Shown here one piece after another: positions 51,395-60,553 of a DNA stretch of 64,000 nt (its first letter is position 1; every line of letters starts with the position of its first letter). The stretch lies in assembly GCF_021155765.1 (NCBI RefSeq), contig NC_060118.1, positions 4,278,001 through 4,342,000 of the forward strand, in the 5' to 3' direction. Position numbers and translations under genes: made by a program. Origin of the DNA: Diprion similis. Taxonomy: Eukaryota; Arthropoda; Insecta; Hymenoptera; Diprionidae. Under the pieces are notes generated by a model. It ran no database searches and had not been told where the DNA came from. It saw only the letters and a list, made by a program, of their open reading frames with translations.

Positions 51395-51633
51395 CGTAAC
51401 AGACGGACAGCCCAAACAGAACGAACGAACGAACAGAACTACAAGATGTACACAGACAGAGCCCCCAGCTCGAAGTAATATCACCATAGTTCCTGGCTGG
51501 GGGCGGTATCACAGGAGGTGGCGGCTAAGTGGGTAGGCCACTCGGGAGTCCTACATCCGCGCTAGTCCGTAAGACTGGCGTGAATCCGTAACTGGGATTC
51601 CGCAATTCCTAGAATAAAAAGAGAAGAAAAAAA

Positions 51634-51649
51634 AAATTGAAATACGGCG
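51634..51649. repeat. Right target-site duplication of the LINE
   Basis: AAATTGAAATACGGCG follows the poly-A tail and repeats the left flank with one mismatch. Confidence 0.8.
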
Positions 51650-53430
51650 ATCGGATATTTCTACTAGGCAACTCTGATTGAACAAATAACTAAATTCATT
51701 CTCGATATAGATTGATAGTGTAGAAAAACGGAAAATATGCCATTGCAGGTTTTGTAATTATCAGTAATTTAACTTGCCAGGGTAAGATGGTAGGGTATAC
51801 TCGATCCGTGATAGGCGCGTTCGGTAATTGTTCTTTATTGGCTTGATTTGCTTGGTTGAGTATTTTCAAGTGGCAAAGTATGCGCAGTACGAGTGTCAAG
51901 CACCGCGATCTACTAGATCAGAATAATAGCCAAACCTTGCAGTAATTGTATAACTCCAGTGGGGATCCCATCCTCTCGTAGACTACGCCTCCCGAAGATA
52001 TTTTGTTCCCTGACAGTGCAGCGTGAACCTCTGCATGCTTGATACAAGCCATCAAATATGATTTTACTTTGCGATTTTGTCATGTAAATACGAGTCAGCA
52101 AAATAAATTCTATAGTTACCGTTCGGTTCTAAATAGTACATTAAACACTAGTCACTTGACAGCGTAATAACAGCAGCTTACTGTCGCGACCCAGGTCAAA
52201 AACGAATTTAATACAATTAATTGTACGAGGGACTGAATTCTTTTCAGTTTGTTATCGCGCTGTTGTACCGTTGGATGTGATTTCTAAACAATTTTCATTC
52301 ACTTGTGATATTCTTATGTTATGTTTAGCAGTGATGAATTAGTGAAACACGGCTTGAGCATAGATATCCATCGTACGTTAGTCACAACATGGCTTGGTTT
52401 GTTTTCTAGATCTAATTCTGATAGTCATATGAGGACCTTAAGGTGCCGCTGAAGTGACTTGAAAATATCAAATCGTGACGTCATAAATACGTGCAGCGCC
52501 TCTGAACGTTGAGCGGTGAACTAAGGCCGCTGATTTCATTGGCTTGTTCTGTTAGATCCAACCAATGATGTCAGTTACAGATCGAAACATACTTCTTGTG
52601 GACCATAAACGGGCTGCTGTCACATGAAAAACGCGTATACGAATCGAGCCATGTTTACAAAAAAATAACTGATAGTATAAGTTTTCCCGGATAACGTGTG
52701 TGCTTTTGTACGTGTGAATCTCCCTGGCGAGGGTGAAAGAAATTGTGGAACAGTGCAATCAGTGAATATTCAACATGCGGTAGCTCCGATCGGCCATGTT
52801 TGTTGTCGCGTGATTTTATTCACTTTATCATTCTTTATTATAAACATTATCAGCTATTTTCCTGAGCAGTGACTGGGATTCACACGTACACTATTATTCA
52901 AGCTACGATTTAAAATATTTCCGAGTAAGATTCATACTCTCGTTATCGCAGGATTCGTATAGGCGTTTTCACCCAATTTCCCCGCTTCTGACGTCACGAA
53001 ATATATATATGACATGCCAGGTCAGCGGGGCCTTAAGAATAAGGAATGGAATTTCGATTTGTGCAGAACAGGTGAGAATCACGGCCAGAAGGCTAATTGG
53101 CTGTACTCCAATTGTACTCAAACTCTTTGTCACAAGAATAAGTGTGAGTCATTTATTTTTGACAAAGATTTTATATGATGCTATTTGATAAGGTAACATA
53201 CAGTTAGACAGAAATAGTGGAATGCTATTCAAAACTGTGATAGAAATTGCGTATGTCTTTAAGCGTGGAAAAATTGAAGGATGAAGAAAAACTGAATTTT
53301 AGCCAGGAAGAGGCAGTGATTTGATTCCGACCCAAATGCATAAGGGAAAAAGATATCTTGCTAAATTATACCATATGCATTTGTACTTCAATTCTATCAT
53401 CTGTTTTTTTTGAGCCCATTGTACCCAAAT
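51650..53430. other. Gene-free region with two CRE-type octamers
   Basis: I see no coding region. The DNA from about 52.4 to 53.1 kb is less AT-rich, holds TGACGTCA at 52476-52483 and 52989-52996, and has a donor-like CAG/GTGAGA at about 53069. It could be a promoter with a noncoding first exon for a gene outside the window or for an unrecognised transcript, but nothing proves it. Confidence 0.3.
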
Positions 53431-53431
53431 C

Positions 53432-53465
<34 letters not shown>

Positions 53466-53466
53466 T
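53431..53466. repeat. TA dinucleotide microsatellite at the foldback insertion site
   Basis: About 17 TA units, with one TG interruption, immediately precede the foldback element. The element probably inserted in or next to the TA run. Confidence 0.8.
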
Positions 53467-53467
53467 A

Positions 53468-54160
53468 GACTGTATCAAAAAAATTGACTATTTTTTTTTC
53501 TAGTGGTATTCTGAAAATATTGTTCAAGATGACGAAAAAGAAATACCATAAAAATTTCAGATTTTAATATTGTTATTTAGAGGTGCCTCATCGCGATTTT
53601 CTACTTTCCATAAGAATAACATGGCAAAAATGGTTCTTGCTCCTTGCGATTTTTATAACTAGATAACGACGCGTCGTACAGAAAATTCATAAACATGTTT
53701 TTGTAGGAAATTGAACGTTCTACGAAAAAGGTCTCTTGTCATTTTACGATAAATCTACTCCTTCAAAAGTTATTTGAGATCCTTTGTTGATGTTTTACGA
53801 TAAATCTACTCCTTCAAAAGTTATTTGAGGTCCTTTGTTGATGTTTGACCTCAAATAACTTTTGAAAGAATAGATTTATCGTAAAATGACAGGAGACCTT
53901 TTTTGTAGAACGTTCAGTTTCCTACAAAAACATGTTTATGAATTTTCTGTACGATGCGTCGTTATCTAGTTATAAAAATCGCAAGGAGCAAGAACCACTT
54001 TTGCCATGTTATTCTTATGGAAAGTAGAAAATCGCGATGAGGCACATCTAAATATCAATATTAAAATCTGAAATTTTTATGGTATTTCTTTTTCGTCACC
54101 TTGAACAATATTTTCAGTATACCATTAAAAAAAAAAATAGTCAATTTTTTTGATACAGTC
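53468..54160. mobile_element. Near-perfect foldback element of about 0.7 kb with TA flanks
   Basis: The left end GACTGTATCAAAAAAATTGA and its exact reverse complement at the right end bound two arms of about 300 bases that are almost identical, meeting near 53840. TA lies just outside each end, as for Tc1/mariner-type targets. The left arm contains an internal duplication of about 52 bases (unit TTTTACGATAAATCTACTCC..., near 53738 and 53790) not present on the right. No protein is encoded. The high arm identity suggests a recent insertion or arm homogenisation. Confidence 0.85.
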
Positions 54161-54170
54161 TAATATATAT

Positions 54171-55059
54171 GTCGAGGAAGAGCCTCGGAAAGGCGATGAA
54201 GACGAAAAATGATCTTTCTGGTTTAAGTTACTCATCTTCAAGCGTAACGATCCCGACACGTCTGGTCAACTCTCTCGTTTTCCCGTGACTGTCGATTTCA
54301 TTCAAGCATAGTTATCAACAACCCATTTGTTTGTTACTAAGGTCCATCGCTATGCTATATTCAGGCGTCTTCGGAACAATTTTGCGCTCCAGAAATCAAA
54401 CACATTTTCTCAAACCACGCGATTAATTTTATGTTGTAATTTTTTTTCTAGGTGCATGTGAAAAAATACATGGATGCCAAGTGAGATTACATGTGATTTG
54501 AAAGTTTTTGTTACAGCTGGTGAATCAAGTGTGTGAAGAAGAATCGTTAGCATCGCTCAAACTGTGACACTTTTGGGTTACTTCATATCCTATTGAAAGA
54601 GAGCTATCGTTGGCAGGCAAACAAATGTCATTATTTGACTATCAAACCTACGCAGGAGTAATTCTGGAGATTATTTTAAGTACTTGAAGTTTGTGGCCGG
54701 GTTGCGATGAAGGCCGATACAGCTGCTCTATCACCGCGCCACTTATATAATAAATGTACGCTTTTATAATCTGCCGAGACTAGCTTCCATCTGACAAGTA
54801 GGATTCTCACTTTGTAATGCGTCATCTAGTGTAAAAAAATCAAACTAATGCAACCAGGCTGACAGCTGACCGTTGACTGTGTAATTTGAAACACCAAGAA
54901 TTATGCTTTCCCAACATTTAAATTAAAAACTTAGGTTGTGTTGTGATAAAATGGCGCCGACAACCATCTGACGTCATAAGGACATTTTCCAATAGAAAGA
55001 GAAAAATATTTCTTACGTAAGATCAGCAGTTAATGGCATATAGATTTCATTTTTCCTCA
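54171..55059. other. Spacer between foldback elements, no gene seen
   Basis: No coding region is supported. A TGACGTCA octamer occurs at 54969-54976, next to AAAATGGCGCCGAC near 54949. Otherwise nothing stands out. Confidence 0.35.
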
Positions 55060-57355
55060 GTCCATAGTATATTGTGTATCTAGGGCGGAAAGTGAGCGTA
55101 TATCACTTTCCGCCCATGGTGCACACGATACTTTTTGTCCACAACCTGTACCGAAAGTTTGCTTTTAAGTGCACAAATTACATAAGAAATACGAGAAAAC
55201 TGCGGTACCGACTCACTGACCGCGATAGTGTGGAGTTACGCCGCGCGGCGGCGCTAGTTCGTATTTGATCGCGCGGTATACCACTCCATTTTGCGCCCGG
55301 CATCTATCGAAGCGGGCGCAAAACATAATTTTGCGCCCGCCAGCGATATTTACGGTCATCCCAGCAAACGAAAACGAATTGAAAAGGAATCGAGCGTTTT
55401 GTATTATTTATCCCTTTTTTCGAATTCATTGAGATGAAAATAGGCGACTGTTTCTAATGTGTGTAATATTTAACTCCATTAAGGAAATTTCATTATTGAA
55501 TACTACATACCGTGAATTTATGCTGAACAGGGAAGGTCGAGTGCGCATGCCTCAAGCATACACAGATTTTATACCGCCAACTGCTGTAAATCTGAAGTAT
55601 TCCTTCCATCATGATTGGGATGCTTGTAGCTCGTCAACGGCAAAACGGGCGTCAAGCAAGAGGCTAGAAATCATTTCGTCGAATGGGTTGGCAGCAGTTC
55701 GTAGCGGCGCTGGGCTGCGTTTACTTGTGTAGAATCTGTACAGGTGTGATGAATGCGCACTCAACCTTCCATGTTTACCATAAATTCACGGTCCATATGG
55801 GGCTTTCCACGCGAACTCAGTAAGCGATTGACCGTTAAATTTTTTGCGTTTATCTAGGACTTTTTCTATGTTAGTACGATAGCTGGAATCCTGAAGAGAT
55901 TTTAAACTTTTTTTCATCATTCGTCTTCACCCTATGAACCTTTAAACCTATCTAAAAAATGCCCAAATCGATAAAAAAAAAAAAACATGCACACATCATT
56001 CCGTATTCCAAATGAATCATTTTCACGTAAGATTCAGAGTTGAACGCCATTTTTCTCTATTTTTTTAATCATTTTTTAAATCGTTGTTTCTATTTTTACT
56101 CGTGTTTATAATCTATTATAAAATTATGAAAAAAATCCTCAGTGTGTTTTAGGATTAAAGAAACAATTTGAAAAATAGGGTATCAAATCGGAAATGCGAT
56201 ATGAGCTATTATGGGTTTTGAACAGGCACCAAAATAGACAAGACGATCATGGTAGTAGTCTGGTAACTTGCACGTTTTTTAATGCTTTTTTCCGGAATGT
56301 TTTTTTAGAGGAAAATAAAATTCAATCGGTTTGTTTTTTTAATATATTGTTACAAAGGGTAAAATCACCGGTTTTACCCCCCTTTCTAATGATTTAGTAG
56401 CCGGCATATGACGCAATAAAACTAAGCCCTCGTATGTCAAAAAGTGAAGACGGTTGCTACGCCAACCGGTATTATTGTAAAAACAGTCCTGTTTCAAACT
56501 TAAAACGAGAAACACCTATTGCCATTAAAGCAATTTTCCTCCAAATATTTTACATAACGCCTTTTATTGATTCCGTTAACTAAGCTCACGTACCCATATT
56601 TTATTTGAAACACAAAACAGTTTCAATATTATTAATAGTATCTCGGGGTGTACAAAAAAAATTGTACATTTTTTTTTATAATAGTTTTGTAGCACTGAAA
56701 TGAGCGTCTCCAAAATAAGTAGGTAGGCTGGCCGCGGTGATTTCGCCGCTTGAGAACATTTGAAACAAAAAAATCAAAAAGATTATTGTTCTGTGAGCTA
56801 GTCATTCTGGTTGGAACTAGGATTAAACAAGATTGTTGAAAAATAACAAAATGGTGAACTTCGAAACAAAAAGTAACTTGTTTTTAGTGGAAATCGGGCT
56901 GTAAAATGGAAAGTTAGGGACAAAAAAAAGATCCTAGTTCCTGCGAGAGCTACTGATGTGCATGTAAAGTGCGCGCAAAGTGGCTTTTTCTCGCCTGGTG
57001 ACAAATGAGCAGGCGCAAAATGCTGGCGGGCGCAAATAACGTATCGTAAGCAGGCGCAAAATCACGTTTTGCGCCCGCTTTGACGAACGCGGGTCGCAAA
57101 ATGGAGTGGTGCACCGCGCGATCACCGCGGAATCGTCGTGTATCTTGTAATCAGCTTATTCTTTGTGCACTCAAAGGTAAATTTTCAGTACAGGTTATGG
57201 ACAAAAAGTATTGTGTGAACCATGGGCGGAAAGCGATTTACGCTCGTGCGAGTTTGAGCTCAGCCGAGGCGACCCATTGCACACCTCGGCTCAGCTGAAA
57301 TCTTGCACCCACGTCAATCGCTCACTCTCCGCCCTAGATCCACAATGTACTATTT
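55060..57355. mobile_element. Long inverted-repeat element A (arms ~300 bases, 2.3 kb apart)
   Basis: The left arm (about 55060-55350) and right arm (about 57020-57355) are diverged inverted copies, both ending outward in ATCTAGGGCGG preceded by ATTGTG. Shared inner blocks include TACTTTTTGTCCA, CCACTCCATTTTGCG and GCGGGCGCAAAA. Each arm contains its own hairpin: GGGCGGAAAGTGA with its complement at 55083-55115 on the left, and a larger nested hairpin built on AGCTCAGCCGAGG at about 57257-57296 on the right. No transposase is seen between the arms. One arm of a second inverted pair (55801-58031) lies inside it. Confidence 0.75.
55509..55792. mobile_element. Small inverted-repeat element C inside element A
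   Basis: ACCGTGAATTTATG at the left end and its complement at the right end begin arms of about 45 bases that share GGAAGGTCGAGTGCGCAT with a few changes. The 190-base centre is unique and non-coding. It is a MITE-like snapback element of about 284 bases. Confidence 0.65.
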
Positions 57356-58031
57356 ACCTGGGCTGACTGTGAAAACGTTGTTTCGTGAAAAATGTGTTTG
57401 AAGTTTCAAGAACAGATTTTTTTTTTACACTGAAACTAACATTGTAATCGTCTATGTTTGGGGCGCATAACATGCCTTCCATTTCTTCGTAGGCAGCATT
57501 ATTAGCAACTTTTCCTGTTCTACAGCTCATTTTTGCTAGTTTAGAAGCCCTTGTCGTGTCACTTCGCTTTGAGATCCGGGAGCAGTACAACTGCGAGACG
57601 CTCTCAAATATTCATTATAATTTCATTAATATCTCGAATCTCGGTCTAAAGTTTTTACAATGTACCCTCGAATATTTTACTTTCGAAATAAGAAATAAAA
57701 AAAAAAATAGATTTTTCCAACCCAAGTTACCAGACTACTACCTTAACAAAATACAACAAACGGTTTCAGAAGATTGAAAAATCCGTTCTTCGACTTTAAA
57801 TCTGGCGTGAAAATGTTTTATTACAAAAACAGAATATTTTTTTCTTGTTTCATAACAATCAACTGGTGTTTTTTTAAGATGGGTTCAAAAATTCATCCGA
57901 TAAAGACCAATAACTACAGATATTTAAAAAAAATTTCAAGAGGGTTTCAGGGGTCGTACTAACATAGGTAAAATCCTTTATGAAATCCAACAATGTCATG
58001 GTTAACCAGTTAGTGAGTTCGCGTGGAAAGC
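55801..58031. mobile_element. Long inverted-repeat pair B, interleaved with element A
   Basis: GGCTTTCCACGCGAACTCA at 55801-55819 is exactly complementary to the end of the right arm at about 58013-58031. Similarity continues inward for about 150-200 bases with divergence; CTATGTTAGTACGA occurs in the left arm near 55868 and inverted on the right near 57954-57967. The pair encloses the right arm of element A but not its left arm, so the two are interleaved, not nested. No protein is encoded between the arms. Confidence 0.7.
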
Positions 58032-58767
58032 CTCTTATACATATTCAATGAAACGATATTTTAGGTAAGTACAGCTGCTCCATTACCAGATGAAAATCAG
58101 TTTAACTGATAAGGTTCTTTCGAATAATATTCTGAAGTCTTCAATCCAAATCACTTGTTTTGAAAGAAGATCACCTGGAGGCCAAATTCTATGGAAAGTC
58201 ACTGAGGTGAGTTTACTCCAATATTCACTGCGATTAGCAATCGTTACAGAAGTGATGAATTAAAATTATAGTCTTGTATAGATAGATTATGCCTAATTGC
58301 AGGAGATCTACATTTGGCTATGGTACACATACCGGATCTTTTCCAAATAGCAGTACAGACCTCAAATTCAATTTTAATTTCACAACACACTCCTGGTATT
58401 ATATCCTGACAAGAACACGTGAATTTTCAACTCGATGTCAAACAAATTGCTTAACTAGCTGCAGCTCTACGGAGGTTACCTAATGCAACTAACATGAAAC
58501 TAGAACTAATATTGATAAAAAGACGTCTAGAGACAGCTACAGCAGTGGTCTTCATATTGTCATTTTTTCAAGTTGCATCCTTTATAAGTGCTAAATCGAA
58601 AGTTAAAATGTTTTCAAGACGAAGGGTAGAATTTGACTTCTATGTTACGTGCAGATGGATAGAAAAACGTGTAGATGACACATTCAAGCTTTACAACTCA
58701 AGGTTTCTCGAAAAATATTGAGTACAACATTATAGAACGTAGATTATTAGACGAACAGAGGTATAAA
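58032..58767. other. Non-coding spacer
   Basis: I see no gene. The frames at 58289-58483 and 58494-58721 are without domains, splice context or start context that would support a call. Confidence 0.35.
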
Positions 58768-58990
58768 TATATTTTTACGGCATGGGCATTGAAAAGTCCA
58801 CTTTTTGTGGCAGTTTTTGTTCCGTAAAGTGACGCTTTATACGGCAGCGGACAAAGTTGCGGAATAAAGTGTTTAATCCGCAGTTCGAAGTGCGCATCCC
58901 AAACTGCCGAATAAAGTAGCTTCATCGAACAGATCGCGACATAATCTCACTCTTCGTTTTGCTCTTAATGCCCATACCGTAAAAAATATT
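58768..58990. mobile_element. Small hairpin element 1 of a row of three
   Basis: ATATTTTTACGGCATGGGCATT at the left is mirrored by AATGCCCATACCGTAAAAAAT at the right. A second inner inverted pair, GGCAGTTT and AAACTGCC, lies within. It is 223 bases and non-coding. Confidence 0.7.
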
Positions 58991-58991
58991 G

Positions 58992-59130
58992 TATGTGGCA
59001 TGCCCGTAAACCGTTTTTTGGCTCGGAAAATTTCAGTACTCGCTTCCGGCGCGCTTCCGGCTCGCCTTCAGCTCGTCCTGAAATCTTTATCCTTGCCAAA
59101 AAAACAGGCAGTTTACGGGCATGCCACATA
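58992..59130. mobile_element. Small hairpin element 2 of a row of three
   Basis: TATGTGGCATGCCCGTAAAC at the left has an exact inverted copy at 59111-59130. The centre holds three imperfect repeats of CTTCCGGCGCG type. It is 139 bases and non-coding; an open frame across it (58993-59235) is incidental. Confidence 0.75.
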
Positions 59131-59161
59131 AATAGCTATTGTACATACAAGAACAATATAT

Positions 59162-59283
59162 TGTGTTACAAGTGTGGAAACTGGGCGATTTTTTATCAGT
59201 GTAAAGTTTGCAATGTAAGCCGCAAAGGCGAGTGATGTAATCGTGTGAGTCAGATATTGCCCACTTTCTACACTTGTAACACA
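59162..59283. mobile_element. Small hairpin element 3 of a row of three
   Basis: TGTGTTACAAGTGTGGAAAC at the left and the inverted CTTTCTACACTTGTAACACA at the right, with further matching inside (GGGCGAT versus ATTGCCC), make a 122-base hairpin. It is non-coding. Confidence 0.7.
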
Positions 59284-60553
59284 CGTTACTATTTTCAACA
59301 CCTGTGAAGGAGAGTTCGATTTGAGAAGCAATGAAGGTGTCACTAACAGCGCGTAAAATCGGCGTTAGATAACTTACGTTATCATTGACACAATGCGTGA
59401 AATTTAGTCGTTCAAAAGTGCGCATGCGCCACAGAAAGTCCTAGCGTGTAAAATCGACCACGCCAGTTGTGCATATGTACCAACGTCATTTCACCGCACT
59501 ATTCGAAAAAAGGCACTTTATATAAACTTCGAAAATCTAACTTTCCAGGCAGATGTGAAAAAAAATATTTCTTAAATATTCGCGCTTTCTACAGAGATTT
59601 GATGCGATTAGGAGAATAATAATAAATCGCTTGATTTAGTTCTGGATTATATGACTTTTGCTCACAAGTTATCTCTCCGTGTTGTTCGAGTTCTTAATGG
59701 TGCATGATAAACACGTGATTATAAATGATATGATATCGTGTAAGGGCTAACAGTGTGTGATGAATCCATTAAGACAATTTGCTGATGTTGTCCCCAGTAG
59801 CTTGTTGGTCTCCGTTCTGTATAGTTTCAACGACTGGCTCATTGTCAGTCTGGTTTGATATTTGGTTAGAAATTACCCAGCTATGTTCTTGTTAAATCTT
59901 GGTCATAACTGGCTACCCTCATTTGAAATCTGTGCGAATTGAACTAAGGATAATTTACTGGATGTGAATGTGTTAATATGTTCTAAACCGATCATGTCGT
60001 AATAATTTAATGAGAAAATAGTTTACTCAACAGCAGTAGAAAAAAAAAATTACCAGTGGTATCTCTTTTACCTAACTGGAGGTACATACATATACACATT
60101 TGGATATTCAGAGGAATATGTGTTTCACCAAAACATATTGTTATTTCTTGGTAACATAATGGCACGACACAGATAAATTAATATTGAATCGGTTTATTAA
60201 TTAATGTCGATGTTACGATCATGAAATCTTTTCAAAGACAAAAATAAAAGACATTGTTTCTCCAAAACGACAGTCGTTCCCAAGAGACTCCTTTTACATT
60301 CTTCAGACGGTTAGATTTAAGGGTCTGAAGGGAGATACGTAACAATATATTATGACAAATTGATACTGAATGGAGAGCTCGGAGATAAGAACGGTGCCCT
60401 GGTTGTGGGGTCAATCTAATGTTATCACAGTATAAATAAATTCATACTGATTTCGAATCGGTCGATAGATAGATGTGTAATCCTATTTGCGTCGTTTGTA
60501 TATGCAGCCAAATCCATTCTTGCTGTTGTCATCACTGTTTCATAATGTGTACG
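59284..60553. other. Upstream region of the last gene
   Basis: No domain-bearing frame is seen. The promoter of the plus-strand gene beginning at 60554 should lie here. The minus-strand frame at 60232-60414 has no recognisable feature. Confidence 0.35.

Larger units (their letters stand above)
47483..51633 (+). mobile_element. Decayed R1-clade-type non-LTR retrotransposon (LINE)
   Basis: The 4.15 kb element is much more GC-rich than its surroundings. It has a 5' leader, a gag-like ORF1 with three CCHC zinc knuckles, a broken reverse transcriptase ORF2 and a 3' region ending in poly-A near 51621-51636. It is flanked by a 16-base target-site duplication with one mismatch. The three-knuckle gag, YADD-type reverse transcriptase and C-terminal Cys/His region AEHTFFEYDHW fit the R1/I superfamily; clade assignment is inference. 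The endonuclease domain normally between knuckles and reverse transcriptase is missing or unrecognisable, and there are many frameshifts and stops, so this copy cannot move on its own. Confidence 0.88.

Noticed and set aside
58993-59235. Small Cys-containing frame (CYKCGNWAIFYQCKVC) that looks like a zinc-binding peptide
   Set aside because: It spans two hairpin elements with inverted repeats and is an incidental reading of them.
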